The notes under the pieces are model-generated. The model was not told where the DNA came from, did not search any database, and saw only the letters and a list, made by a program, of their open reading frames with translations. From Paraburkholderia sp. BL21I4N1 (GTDB taxonomy: Bacteria; Pseudomonadota; Gammaproteobacteria; Burkholderiales; Burkholderiaceae), in contig NZ_PVEN01000002.1 of NCBI RefSeq assembly GCF_002973525.1, positions 1 to 64,000 of the forward strand: a DNA stretch of 64,000 nucleotides, given 5' to 3'. Position 1 is the first letter of the stretch. Every line of letters starts with the position of its first letter. A program made the translations under genes and the position numbers. Below are positions 52,479 through 61,928 of this stretch, piece after piece.

Positions 52479-54529
52479 GCGGCCTGCTCCTGATGAACGC
52501 GGCTCGACGCACCGTGCCGCGCCGCGTTTTCGCCACGCGCCGCGCGCCATGACGCGATCAGCGTTTCGAACGTTCGCCGCACGCGCGTGATCAGTTCGTC
52601 GTCGCCGATTTCATTGGCGAGCCACGCATGGCTCGGTTCGTGAAAAATCGTACGGCCCACGGTGAAACCGCGGCATGTCGCTGATTGCGCGGCGGCGCGA
52701 AAGCCCTCGTTCAACTGCTCCACGCCCGCCGACAAACCGAGCAGCACCACGCCACGGCAATACGGGTCGCGTTCGGCGATCAGCGCGTCGACGGCCTGCC
52801 ATTGCGCGGCGTCCATCGGTTCGAGCTTCCACCATTCCGGATAGATGCCGATGTTGTACAGCCGCTTCAACGCGCGATACACGATGTCCGGACCTTGCGG
52901 CAGCGACGCGTGCTTCGGCGGAATCACCTCGAGCAGCAGTTCATGGCCGCTTGCCTGGGTCGCGTCGTACAGCGCGCGCAACTGCGCTTCCTGTTCGAGA
53001 CGTTGTTCGATCGGCTCGTCCGGATGGAATTGCACCAGGCACTTGGCGATATGGTCGTGCGGCCACGGAATCAGCGAGGTGCCGATCGAGCGGCCGTGAT
53101 CGAAGACCAGCGGCACGGAGCCGGGCAGTTCGACCGGACGGCCGATCCACCAGCCGCGTCCGGTGGCGGCGTTCAGCGCGTCCTGGCCGTAACGGTCGTC
53201 GATCAATACGCCGATATGGTCCTGCAAGCCCAACGCGCTTTCAGTCTGCGCGACGGCTTCGACGAACAGACCTTTCAGCTGCGCGATGCGCGCTTCGTCG
53301 GCGCCGGTTTGCTGCGCGAGCTCGAAGAACTGGTTGCGGTGATCGAACGCGAAGCCGAGCACTTCGTCCCATTGTTTGCGGGCCGGCGAGACGCGATGCA
53401 AACGCGCCAAGGTCGCGTCGCGATCCGGGCGACGCATGCGTTGCGGGTCGGCCTTCGCTTCGCGCAGGAAGTAATCGAGTTCGGCCGGCGTCGGCATGGC
53501 CGGGGCGCAACCGTGCCGCGACACCACCAGCGCGCCGCTCGCGTTCGCGGCGCGCGCGCAGGCTTCGAGCGGTTGATCGCGCAACCATCCTGAGAGGAAA
53601 CCGGACGCGAACGCGTCACCCGCGCCGAGCACGTTCAGCACGTCGACTTCCACGCCGCCTTGAATCGGGATTTCGTCGAGCGAGGCGGGCACTGCGCCGT
53701 CGATGATCTGGCAACCGAGCGGCCCGCGCTTGAGCACCAGCGTGGCGGATGTCACGGCGCGCACCATCGCGAGTGCATCGACCAGTTCGGTCTTGCCGCC
53801 GGCAATACGGAATTCTTCCTCGGTGCCGATCACCAGGTCGAATAGCGGCAGAATCCGCTGCAAATGCGCGGTGACGCCTTCGCTCGCGACGAAGCGGGTT
53901 TCGCCGTCCGCTTTGCCCGTGAGGCCCCACAACACCGGACGGTAGTCGATATCGAGCACCGTGCGCACCTGGTTACGGCGCGCGTAATCCAGCGCGCGGC
54001 GGCTCGTGCGGTTCACCTGTTCGGTGGAGAAGTGCGTACCGGTGATCAGCAGCGCTTTCGACGACGCGATGAACGCCTCGTCGAAATCCGCCTCGTCGAC
54101 TGCCATATCGGCGCAGTTCTCGCGGTAGAAGATCAGCGGGAACGTATCGCGGTCTTTCAGGCCGAGCAACACGAGCGCGGTCAGACGTTCCTGATCGATG
54201 CGCACATGACTGACATCGCACCCTTCCTGGGTGAGCGTCTCGGTGAGAAAGCGGCCCATGTGATCGTTGCCGACGCGCGCCAGCATCGCCGACGCAAGGC
54301 CGAGCCGCGCGCAGCCGAACGCGATATTCGCCGACGAACCGCCGAGATACTTCGCGAAGCTCGACACGTCTTCGAGCCGCGCGCCGACCTGCTGTGCGTA
54401 CAGATCCACGGCGAGCCGGCCGAGACAGACAATGTCGCGCGTGCGGCCCGGCGCGAAGCGGCCGCTGGTCGAACCCGAAGCCGACACCGGGCCGGACGGG
54501 TTAGCGCTGGGAGTGCTGGAGTGAGCCAT
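52475..54529 (-). CDS. iolC: Bifunctional 5-dehydro-2-deoxygluconokinase / phosphogluconate aldolase
   Basis: A 684-aa fusion. The first ~330 residues after a low-complexity start are a PfkB-type sugar kinase (CLGRLAVDLYAQQVG, KYLGGSSANIAFGCARLGL, VLGAGDAFASGFLSGWL with the catalytic Asp). The rest is a DUF2090 domain, which in proteobacteria replaces the separate IolJ aldolase (GFAFDHRNQFFELA, VLIDDRYGQDAL, GVVLLGLSAGVEQL). It would phosphorylate 5-dehydro-2-deoxygluconate and cleave it to dihydroxyacetone phosphate and malonate semialdehyde. Start at ATG 54529. Confidence 0.94.
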   Translation of the reverse strand: MAHSSTPSANPSGPVSASGSTSGRFAPGRTRDIVCLGRLAVDLYAQQVGARLEDVSSFAKYLGGSSANIAFGCARLGLASAMLARVGNDHMGRFLTETLTQEGCDVSHVRIDQERLTALVLLGLKDRDTFPLIFYRENCADMAVDEADFDEAFIASSKALLITGTHFSTEQVNRTSRRALDYARRNQVRTVLDIDYRPVLWGLTGKADGETRFVASEGVTAHLQRILPLFDLVIGTEEEFRIAGGKTELVDALAMVRAVTSATLVLKRGPLGCQIIDGAVPASLDEIPIQGGVEVDVLNVLGAGDAFASGFLSGWLRDQPLEACARAANASGALVVSRHGCAPAMPTPAELDYFLREAKADPQRMRRPDRDATLARLHRVSPARKQWDEVLGFAFDHRNQFFELAQQTGADEARIAQLKGLFVEAVAQTESALGLQDHIGVLIDDRYGQDALNAATGRGWWIGRPVELPGSVPLVFDHGRSIGTSLIPWPHDHIAKCLVQFHPDEPIEQRLEQEAQLRALYDATQASGHELLLEVIPPKHASLPQGPDIVYRALKRLYNIGIYPEWWKLEPMDAAQWQAVDALIAERDPYCRGVVLLGLSAGVEQLNEGFRAAAQSATCRGFTVGRTIFHEPSHAWLANEIGDDELITRVRRTFETLIASWRAARGENAARHGASSRVHQEQAA

Positions 54530-54602
54530 GAATAATCCTGAATAGCTGAGCGTGGGATTCGGCGTCTTCGCACCGCAGCCCACGCGAATAGATCAGATCC
54601 AA

Positions 54603-55409
54603 TCAGATCGTCGCGCCTTCGAGTTCGCCCATCATCTTCTGCATCTCGGCGCCGCCGGCCATCATGTCGAGCACTTCATCCTTGCTGATGGTGTCTTTCG
54701 TGAACGTGCCGAGCGATTTGCCGCGATTGAGGAGCGTGAACGAATCGCCGATCGGATACGCGTGATGAACGTTGTGCGTGATGAAGATCACCGAAATACC
54801 TTTGGCGCGCGCCTTGTGAATCAGCTTCAGCACATTGAAGCTCTGCTTGACGCCGAGCGCGGCGGTCGGTTCGTCGAGAATCAGCACGCGCGCGCCGAAA
54901 TGAATGGCTCGCGCGATCGCCAGACATTGTTTTTCGCCGCCGGACATCGTGCCGATCGGTTGATGCGGGTCGCGCACGTTGATGCCCATCTCCGCGAGCT
55001 TGTCGCGCGCGGCGGTGGCGCAGTGTTCGAGGTCCATCACGTTGATGAAGCCCAGCAGTTTTTTCTGCGGCTCGCGTCCCATGAAGAAATTGCGCGCCAC
55101 CGACAGCAGCGGCACCAGCGCCAGATCTTGATAGACGGTCGCGATACCGAGATCGAGCGCGTCTTTCGGCGAGTTGAAGCGCACCGGTTTGCCGTCGACG
55201 CGATACGTGCCTTCGCTCGGCTGATGCACGCCGGCGAGCGTCTTGATCAGCGTCGATTTGCCCGCGCCGTTGTCGCCTAGCAGGCAATGCACTTCGCCGC
55301 GCCGCAGTTTGATGTTGATGTCCTTCAACGCAATGATGTTGCCGAAATAGCGGCTCACGTTTTCCAGCGACAGGATGGTGTCGTCGTCAGTCTGTTCGAG
55401 GGTGCTCAT
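54603..55409 (-). CDS. Inositol/sugar ABC transporter ATP-binding protein
   Basis: A 268-aa single-domain ATPase: Walker [11 protein letters not shown]-loop YQDLALVP, signature [15 protein letters not shown], Walker [13 protein letters not shown] and switch FITHNVHH. Unlike the usual two-domain sugar-import ATPases (about 500 aa), it has one domain, so it presumably dimerises. It lies 44 bases after the permease and 73 bases before iolC in the catabolic operon. A myo-inositol role is inferred from context. Confidence 0.92.
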   Translation of the reverse strand: MSTLEQTDDDTILSLENVSRYFGNIIALKDINIKLRRGEVHCLLGDNGAGKSTLIKTLAGVHQPSEGTYRVDGKPVRFNSPKDALDLGIATVYQDLALVPLLSVARNFFMGREPQKKLLGFINVMDLEHCATAARDKLAEMGINVRDPHQPIGTMSGGEKQCLAIARAIHFGARVLILDEPTAALGVKQSFNVLKLIHKARAKGISVIFITHNVHHAYPIGDSFTLLNRGKSLGTFTKDTISKDEVLDMMAGGAEMQKMMGELEGATI

Positions 55410-55453
55410 CGTGAACTCCGTGCCTTAGCGAAATTGGCGAGAATTAGCGCGGT

Positions 55454-56638
55454 TTAGCGGGACGCCGCCACGCGGCTACGCACGTAGTGATTGAACAGCA
55501 CGGCGAACAGCAGCATCACGCCGAGGAACACGCGGAACCAGTCCGAGTCGACATTGGTATAGGTAATGCCGATCTGCACGACGCCGAAGATCAACGCGCC
55601 GAAGCAGGCGCCGATCACCGAACCGTAGCCGCCGGTGAGCAGCGTGCCGCCGATCACGGCGGCGATGATGGCTTCGAATTCCGCCTGCAGTCCGCGGTCG
55701 GCCGCGGCCGAGCCGATGTCGCACACTTGCAGCACCGCATACAGGCACGAGCAGAACGCGGTCAGCACGAACAGCGAGATTTTCACGCGCCGGACCGGCA
55801 CGCCGACGTTCTTCGCCGCGTTGGCGTCGCCGCCCACCGCGAAAATCCAGTTGCCGAAGCGAGTGCGTGCCAGCACGAACGCGCAGACGATGGCGAGACC
55901 AAGCCACCACAGCAGCACCTTGGGAATGCCGGGCACGAGCGGCACACCGGTGTCGAGCATCTTGACGAGACCGAGATGACCCAGCCAGACGAACAAACCT
56001 TTGAACGCGACGCCCTGAAACAGCGTGTGCGCCAGCCAGTCCTGACGCGCGACGTCGCCGACACCGGAAATGATGGTGCGATCGGCGAACATCACGGATA
56101 AGGCCAGCGTGAGGCCGCGCAAAATGAACAGGAAGGCGAGCGTGACGATGAACGACGGCAAGCGCGTGCGCATCACCAGATAACCGTTGAGCGCGCCGAG
56201 CAGCATCGAGCCGGCGAACGCGAAAATGATCGCGAGCCAGATCGGCCAGTGGAAATACATGGTGGGCAGCGCGACCATCATGCCGGCGAAGCCGATCATC
56301 GAACCGATCGACAGATCGAATTCACCGGCAATCATCAGCACGCAGGCGCCGACCGCAATCAGACCCAGATAGGCCGCGACTTGCGACCAGTTCATCACGC
56401 CGTCGAGATTGAACATGCCCGAGTTGCCGGCCGCCACGCCGAACACGATAAACACCATCGCAGTGCCGGCGAGCGCCGCGAATTCCGGGCGATTCAGCAA
56501 ATGCTTGAACCACGACTCCCGGCGCACCCGTTCGTCGGCGCTGGCGGCCGTCGTGGTGCTGGCCTGTCCCGTCGGATCTTGCGGATCGGTCGGCGGCTGC
56601 TTGCGGGGATGGGGATGAAAAATGTTGGCGACACCCAT
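55454..56638 (-). CDS. Inositol/sugar ABC transporter permease
   Basis: A 394-aa inner-membrane permease of the RbsC/carbohydrate-uptake family with about ten transmembrane segments. Motifs are GEFDLSIGSMIGFAGMMVALP, FIVTLAFLFILRGLTLALSVM and the cytoplasmic GGDANAAKNVGVPVRRVKI. The N-terminal ~50 residues are a polar extension. The ATG at 56638 is chosen for the AAGGAGAG site. The gap of 283 bases from the binding-protein gene holds a CCGGCCGG hairpin. Confidence 0.92.
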   Translation of the reverse strand: MGVANIFHPHPRKQPPTDPQDPTGQASTTTAASADERVRRESWFKHLLNRPEFAALAGTAMVFIVFGVAAGNSGMFNLDGVMNWSQVAAYLGLIAVGACVLMIAGEFDLSIGSMIGFAGMMVALPTMYFHWPIWLAIIFAFAGSMLLGALNGYLVMRTRLPSFIVTLAFLFILRGLTLALSVMFADRTIISGVGDVARQDWLAHTLFQGVAFKGLFVWLGHLGLVKMLDTGVPLVPGIPKVLLWWLGLAIVCAFVLARTRFGNWIFAVGGDANAAKNVGVPVRRVKISLFVLTAFCSCLYAVLQVCDIGSAAADRGLQAEFEAIIAAVIGGTLLTGGYGSVIGACFGALIFGVVQIGITYTNVDSDWFRVFLGVMLLFAVLFNHYVRSRVAASR

Positions 56639-56921
56639 TTGAAGCTCTCCTTGATACGCCGGCGGGCGACTGGTCGTCGGCAACCCGGGCGGCGTTTGAA
56701 GCAAAGTAAATGCGGCGAACAGGGCGGCAGGTCGCGTCTGTCAGTGCGGCATGCCGGTGCAGCGCGACGAGGCTGCACGTCAAATACAACGGGCGGGCGA
56801 GTGCCGGCCGGGCCGAAGCGATCCGGCCGGTCCCCGCTTGTTTGTCGTTGGCCGCGAGCGTGGCGATCGTCGTGGTCGCGATGCTCGCGGCAGGTTCAGG
56901 CGATGAGCGGCCTGTGGCGGC

Positions 56922-57968
56922 TTAGCGGTATTGACCCGCGTACTTCAGCACCTTGTCGACGTTGGCCTTGGTGATGAAGCCCGGGCCCGAGCCGATATTG
57001 CGCGGCCCATAAGAAGGCGCGAGTCCGTAAGTGGCGAGCCGTTCCTTGAACTTCGGATTGGCCTGCAGGATCTGGCGGATCTTCGCCGGGTCGGTGGTGT
57101 GCTCCTTCTTCACGATCGCCAGTACGGCGACCGGGATATAACCCTGCAAGTACGGTTGCTGATCGATCGCGAACTGGATCGTGCCGTCCTGGATCGCCTT
57201 CGCAATGTCGCTGTCGAAGTCGAACGTAGCGAACCAGACCTTGCCCGCAAGGCCCATCTGTTGCAGCGCCTTGATGGTCGGATCAGCCGACAGCGGACCC
57301 AGCGCGAGCACCGCCTGCGTGTCCGGATGATTACGCAGATACGCGCTCACCTTCGACTGCACGCCGGTCGGGTCCTGGCCCGCGTCGAGCGTGGAGGTCT
57401 TGAAGTCGACGCCGAGCGCATCGGCGAAACCACGGCAGCGCTCGAACGAAGCCGGATTCGTCGCATAGTGGTTCACGCACAGGAACGACTTGATGCCGGC
57501 GGCCTTCGCTTTCTGGCCCGCCGCTTTGCCGGCCGCATATTCAGGTTGGCCGACATGCATGATCGCGCCGAGCTGGGCGCTTTGCTCTTCGGTGCCGGAG
57601 TTGATCGTGACGAGCGGAATGTGTTTCTGCGTGACCTTGGCGATCGAACTCTTCAGCACGTCGAAGTCGGCGATCGAGACGATCACACCGTCGTAGTTGC
57701 GCGCCGCGGCCTGTTCGACCAGCCGCGCCATGTCGGCGATGTCGCCGTTCGGCGGGTTGCGGTAATCGGTTTCGACGTTGAAGTCCTCGTCGGCCTGTTT
57801 GATCGCGTTCTTGATGGTGTTCCACCATGAATCCGAATCCGGCGCGTGGCTGATCAGCACGAAATGGGCGTCCGCCGCGCGGGCGGCCGAGGCCGCGCCG
57901 AATCCCGTCGCCAACGTCAATGCCGTCACCAGAATCCTGAGCGCACCCTTGCCCTTGCAAAGTCTCAT
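56922..57968 (-). CDS. Inositol/sugar ABC transporter substrate-binding protein
   Basis: A 348-aa periplasmic binding protein of the ribose/inositol group, first gene of the operon. The signal peptide ends ARAADAHFVLISHAPDSDSWW. Typical elements are DYRNPPNGDIADMARLVEQAAARNYDGVIVS, VTINSG, HVGQPEYAAG and NHYATNPASFERCRGFAD. A GGTGGAG site precedes ATG 57968. It is divergent from the RpiR regulator. myo-Inositol specificity is inferred from the gene neighbourhood. Confidence 0.93.
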   Translation of the reverse strand: MRLCKGKGALRILVTALTLATGFGAASAARAADAHFVLISHAPDSDSWWNTIKNAIKQADEDFNVETDYRNPPNGDIADMARLVEQAAARNYDGVIVSIADFDVLKSSIAKVTQKHIPLVTINSGTEEQSAQLGAIMHVGQPEYAAGKAAGQKAKAAGIKSFLCVNHYATNPASFERCRGFADALGVDFKTSTLDAGQDPTGVQSKVSAYLRNHPDTQAVLALGPLSADPTIKALQQMGLAGKVWFATFDFDSDIAKAIQDGTIQFAIDQQPYLQGYIPVAVLAIVKKEHTTDPAKIRQILQANPKFKERLATYGLAPSYGPRNIGSGPGFITKANVDKVLKYAGQYR

Positions 57969-58104
57969 TGTCTCCACCTTTCTCGGTCTGTCGTTATTGA
58001 AGGGAGCGTCTGGCGGGCGGCTTTCCGGTCGCAAATCGGGTCGCGCGGTTCAGCTCGACGCCATCGCTCACGACCAAGATTAGGCCATCTTCCCGAGCGT
58101 TGCA

Positions 58105-58144
58105 ATGAAAATTTCATGACAAATAAAAATAGAAAATACGTTCC
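58105..58144. promoter_or_regulatory. Candidate regulator-binding sites in the iol divergent region
   Basis: ATGAAAATTTCAT (58105-58117) is a perfect palindrome around one base. AGAA-AATACG-TTCC (58131-58144) fits the GGAA-N6-TTCC pattern that I recall for RpiR-type IolR in rhizobia, with one mismatch. Both lie between the binding-protein and regulator genes; a TATAAT follows at 58164-58169. Confidence 0.45.
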
Positions 58145-58244
58145 ATTTGACGGGGCCGCTGCCTATAATCGGCAGCGTCAGGACGCCGTGTGGCGGGCCT
58201 TAGCGGCCGATACCGCACTGCAATAAAGCACCCGAGAGAGAGCC

Positions 58245-59126
58245 ATGGCGGAAGAGAGCACGGAAGAATTGCCCAGCGTCGATGAATTGATGCAGCGCAT
58301 CGCGGAGAACTACGAGGCGTTGCCGCGTCAGTTGAAGAATGTCGCGACTTATATCGAACAGCATCGCTCCAGCGTGATGGTGGATCGCACCAGCGACATC
58401 GCCGCGAGTTGCGGCGTGCATCCGTCGGCGGTGGTGCGGTTTGCGCAGCGCTTCGGGTTTTCCGGCTTCTCGGATTTGCAGGCGGTGTTCCGTCAGGCTT
58501 ATACGGGGCAGGGCAGTTCGTCGCCGAGTTATCAGCAGCGCATTCGCAAGCTGATCGACGAGAAGCCGGGCGCGTTGTCGGGCGGCTCGGTGGCGCGCGA
58601 ATTTATCGCGGCGTCGCGTGGCGGGCTCGAAGAACTCGAAGCCGGCCTCGACGACGCGCAGTTCGACGCCGCCGTGAAGATGCTGCAGCAGGCCGACAAC
58701 ATTTACGTGATCGGCGTGCGGCGTTCGTTTCCGGTGGCGAGCTACATCGTCTACGCGTTGCAGCACACGCCCAAGCGCGTGCATCTCGTGTCCGGTTTCG
58801 GCGGCATGTACCGCGAACAGATTCGCAGCGTGAAGAAGGGCGACGTGGTGATCGCGATCAGCTTCGCGCCGTACGGCAAGGAAACGCAGTATTGCTTGCG
58901 CGTCGCGCATCACCATCAGGCGAAAACCTTGGTGATTACGGATAGTCAACTGTCGCCGCTGTCCCGTTACGCGACGACCCAACTGTATGTGAAAGAGGGC
59001 AGCGCGTTCGCGTTCCGCTCGCTCACCAGCACGATCTGTTTGTGCCAGGCGTTGTTTATCGCGCTCGCGTACAAGCTCGAATTGAACGTTGAAGAATCCA
59101 AAGACACCGGAGGATACGATGACTGA
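58245..59126 (+). CDS. MurR/RpiR-family regulator of inositol genes
   Basis: A 293-aa regulator with an N-terminal helix-turn-helix (HRSSVMVDRTSDIAASCGVHPSAVVRFAQRFGFSGFSDLQAVFRQ) and a C-terminal SIS sugar-isomerase-like domain (VKMLQQADNIYVIGVRRSFPVASYIVYAL ... VVIAISFAPYGKETQ). It probably represses the iol operons and senses an inositol intermediate. It is divergent from the binding-protein gene and overlaps iolG by 8 bases. An IolR-like role is inferred from position. Confidence 0.9.
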   Translation: MAEESTEELPSVDELMQRIAENYEALPRQLKNVATYIEQHRSSVMVDRTSDIAASCGVHPSAVVRFAQRFGFSGFSDLQAVFRQAYTGQGSSSPSYQQRIRKLIDEKPGALSGGSVAREFIAASRGGLEELEAGLDDAQFDAAVKMLQQADNIYVIGVRRSFPVASYIVYALQHTPKRVHLVSGFGGMYREQIRSVKKGDVVIAISFAPYGKETQYCLRVAHHHQAKTLVITDSQLSPLSRYATTQLYVKEGSAFAFRSLTSTICLCQALFIALAYKLELNVEESKDTGGYDD

Positions 59127-60135
59127 TGTGGCAAAGACGATCGATGTAGCGGTATTCGGCGCGGGACGTATCGGCAAGATTCATGCGGCCAATCTCGCGC
59201 GGCAGCCGGGCGTGCGGCTCAAGTACGTGGTCGACGTGAATCGCGAAGCCGCCGCGGCGCTCGCCGCCGAGCATGGTGCGCAGGTGGCGGATATCGACGG
59301 CGCGATGGGCGATGCGTCGATCGGCGCGACCGTGATCTGTTCGAGCACGGACACGCATGCGGATCTGATTCTGAAATCCGCCGCGCAAAAGAAGCACGTG
59401 TTTTGCGAGAAGCCGGTCGACCTCACGCTGGAACGCGCGCGCGCTTGCGCCGACGCGGTGGCGCAAGCGGGCGTGGTGTGCATGATCGGTTTTCAGCGGC
59501 GCTTCGACCCGACGTTTTCCGCGTTGAAGGCGCGTATCGACGCGGGCGAAATCGGCACGCCGGAGATGCTGGTGGTGACGAGCCGCGATCCCGGTGCGCC
59601 GCCGGTCGACTACATCCGGCACTCGGGCGGCATCTTCAAGGACATGCTGATTCACGACTTCGACATCTTCCGCTGGATTCTCGACGACGAAGCCGATACG
59701 TTGCACGCCACCGGCAGTTGCCTGACCGATCCGGCGATTGCCGAGGCGGGCGACATCGATTCGACGGCGGTGACGATCCGCACGAAGCGCGGCCGTTTGT
59801 GCCAGATCAACACCGCGCGTCGTGCCGCGTATGGTTACGACCAGCGTTTCGAAGTGCTGGGCAGCACCGGCATGCTGCAGGCGGGCAATGTGCGGCCGAC
59901 GGAAGTCACGGCGTATTCGAAAACCGAAGTATCGAGCGACGTGCCGGAAGCGTTTTTCCTCGAACGTTACCGTGCGGCCTATGCGCTTGAAATCGCGCAT
60001 TTCTTCGATGCGGTGACGCGTGGCAAACCGGTGCGCACGACCGTTGCCGATGGTTTGAAAGCGCTTGAACTGGCCGATGCCGCCACGCGTTCGTGGCGCG
60101 AGGGCCGTGCGGTCAAACTCGGCGAGGCCTTGTGA
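59119..60135 (+). CDS. iolG: myo-Inositol 2-dehydrogenase
   Basis: A 338-aa Gfo/Idh/MocA oxidoreductase that oxidises myo-inositol to 2-keto-inositol with NAD+. The Rossmann motif is VAVFGAGRIGKIHAANLA, followed by HVFCEKPVDL with the catalytic Lys and the C-terminal motif GGIFKDMLIHDFDIFRWIL with Asp and His. A GGAGG site lies 6-10 bases before ATG 59119, inside the end of the regulator gene. Its stop overlaps the next start as TGATG. Confidence 0.93.
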   Translation: MTDVAKTIDVAVFGAGRIGKIHAANLARQPGVRLKYVVDVNREAAAALAAEHGAQVADIDGAMGDASIGATVICSSTDTHADLILKSAAQKKHVFCEKPVDLTLERARACADAVAQAGVVCMIGFQRRFDPTFSALKARIDAGEIGTPEMLVVTSRDPGAPPVDYIRHSGGIFKDMLIHDFDIFRWILDDEADTLHATGSCLTDPAIAEAGDIDSTAVTIRTKRGRLCQINTARRAAYGYDQRFEVLGSTGMLQAGNVRPTEVTAYSKTEVSSDVPEAFFLERYRAAYALEIAHFFDAVTRGKPVRTTVADGLKALELADAATRSWREGRAVKLGEAL

Positions 60136-61166
60136 TGAGCGCGGACACGGGGCGGCTTCGGCTGGGCGTGGTGGGGTTGGGGCGGCTGGGCAAGCGTCAT
60201 GCGGAGAATCTCGCGTACCGGGTGCCGGGGGCTGCGCTGGTGGCCGCCTGTAGTCCGGTGGAAGAAGAGCGCGCGTGGGCGCGCGAGGCGTTGCCCGAGC
60301 CGCGGCTTTATAGCGAATATGCCGAGTTGCTGGCGGATCGCGACGTGGATGCGGTGTGGCTGGTGACGCCGTCGTCGTTGCACGCGCAACAGATTATCGA
60401 GGCGTTGCGGGCCGGCAAGCATGTGTTTTGCGAGAAGCCGTTGTCGCTGGATCTGGCGGAGTGCGAGCGGGTGCTGGCCGAGGCGGCGCGGTATCCGCAT
60501 TTGCAGGCGACCATTGGGTTTATGCGGCGCTTCGATCCGAGCTATCGGGATGCGTTCGACAGGATCGAGGCGGGCGCGATCGGGCGGCCTTTTTTGGTGC
60601 GATCGCAGACGACGGATCAGAACGATACCGATGGGTTTTTCGTGCGCTTTGCGGCGACGTCGGGCGGGATTTTTCTTGATTGCACGGTGCACGATATCGA
60701 TGTCGCGCGTTGGCTGTTAGGGAAGCCGCGTGCCACGCGGGTGTTTGCCGCAGGGGCGGTGGCGTTGCATGAAGGGCTGCGGGAGTTTGGCGACGTCGAT
60801 AACGGGGTTGCGATTTGTGAGTTCGAGGGTGGCAAGCTCGCGGTGTTTTATGCGTCGCGGACGCAGGCGCATGGGAACGATAGTCATAGTGAAGTGATTG
60901 GGACGGCTGGGGCGTTGGCGATTGGGCGGAATCCGTCGGTGAATCGGGTCGAGATTTATGATCGGACCGGGATTCGGAATGAGTGCACGCCGACGTTTTT
61001 TGATCGGTTTGAGGAGGCGTTTCTGGTTGAGGCCAGGGAGTTTGTTGCCGCTGTGCGGGGTGGGGTGGGGTGCGGCGCTACGCTTGCTGATGCGGTTGAG
61101 GCTACGCGGATTGGTAGCGCGTTGAGGGAGTCGCTTTTGAGTGGGCAGGCTGTTGGTTTGGCCTGA
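60135..61166 (+). CDS. Gfo/Idh/MocA-family dehydrogenase, second inositol dehydrogenase
   Basis: A 343-aa NAD(P)-dependent oxidoreductase similar in plan to IolG: VVGLGRLGKRHAENLAY, HVFCEKPLSLDL, GFMRRFDPSYRDAFDRIEAG and SGGIFLDCTVHDIDVARWLLG. It may act on another inositol isomer (for example scyllo- or D-chiro-inositol); this is inferred from operon position. The TGATG overlap with iolG indicates coupling. Toward the 3' end codon use becomes noticeably less G/C-biased at third positions (many TTT, GAT and GTT). Confidence 0.88.
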   Translation: MSADTGRLRLGVVGLGRLGKRHAENLAYRVPGAALVAACSPVEEERAWAREALPEPRLYSEYAELLADRDVDAVWLVTPSSLHAQQIIEALRAGKHVFCEKPLSLDLAECERVLAEAARYPHLQATIGFMRRFDPSYRDAFDRIEAGAIGRPFLVRSQTTDQNDTDGFFVRFAATSGGIFLDCTVHDIDVARWLLGKPRATRVFAAGAVALHEGLREFGDVDNGVAICEFEGGKLAVFYASRTQAHGNDSHSEVIGTAGALAIGRNPSVNRVEIYDRTGIRNECTPTFFDRFEEAFLVEAREFVAAVRGGVGCGATLADAVEATRIGSALRESLLSGQAVGLA

Positions 61167-61180
61167 GCGGCGCTTGGGTT

Positions 61181-61829
61181 GGGTTGGCTTGCTGTTTTGG
61201 CCTTTCCTTGATTTGGTGGTGGTCTATTGGCGTTGCCCCTGTGCGGGGCGGCACTCACTTTCTTTGCCGCCGCAAAGAAAGTAAGCAAAGAAAGCGGGCT
61301 CACCCCGCCAGCTTATAAGTGGGTCCCCCGCACAGCCACGGTAGTGGTGCATCTGGAATCCGTGCTCTCGCACATTCCGCACTCGTGACAAAGGTGTCAT
61401 TCATCCCGCCTCGCGCTACGCGCTCGCCGGTCCGGTCCATCCCAAACCAGTGGTTTTTCCGCGCGCGGCGGGAACCATCGGCTTCGCCTCGGCGAGACGC
61501 CGACATGCCCCAAAAGCTCGCAAACGCTTCGTTGGCCAACCGCCAGGGATCCACTTGGCAGGGGCCATGCTTGAACGACCACGGGGGCGCGCGCAGCGCC
61601 GCCGGATGAATGACTGCTGTGCCACCAACGTGGAATGTGCGAGAGCCCGGATTCCAGATGCACCACTACCGAGACTGCGCGGGGGACCCGCTTATGGGCT
61701 GGCGGTTTGAGCCCGCTTTCTTTGCTTACTTTCTTTGCGGCGGCAAAGAAAGTGAGTGCCGCCCCGCACAGGGGCAACGCTAATAGACCACTAAGAAAGC
61801 AAGGAAAGGCCAAAACAGCAAACCAACCC
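61181..61829. repeat. Long inverted repeat element (225-bp arms, ~200-bp core)
   Basis: 61181-61405 is repeated in inverted orientation at 61604-61829 with high but imperfect identity. Shared tracts include TTGCCCCTGTGCGGGGCGGC, AAAGAAAGTAAGCAAAGAAA and GGTAGTGGTGCATCTGGAAT. Inside the arms, GCAAAGAAAGTAAGC-type stretches encode only spurious peptides (FFAAAKKVS). No transposase frame is present. It is a non-coding repetitive element of the kind common in Burkholderia-group intergenic regions. From 61167 to 61928 no gene is seen. Confidence 0.85.
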
Positions 61830-61888
61830 CAAACCCGCCGAGCAGGCCAAAACCCTCCCCCAAAAGTCCCACCACCTTAAGCCCCGCT

Positions 61889-61894
61889 TATAAT
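61889..61894 (+). promoter_or_regulatory. -10 element (TATAAT), probable valS promoter
   Basis: A perfect TATAAT lies 35 bases before the valS start, just right of the inverted repeat; no clear -35 is visible at 16-18 bases. Confidence 0.45.
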
Positions 61895-61928
61895 CAAGGA
61901 TTCCACGCATCCATCAGTTGAAAGCCCC

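Noticed and set aside
61397..61880. Small frames encoding FFAAAKKVS-like peptides in the inverted repeat
   Set aside because: They are translations of the repeat arms in several frames and are a familiar spurious product of this repeat type.
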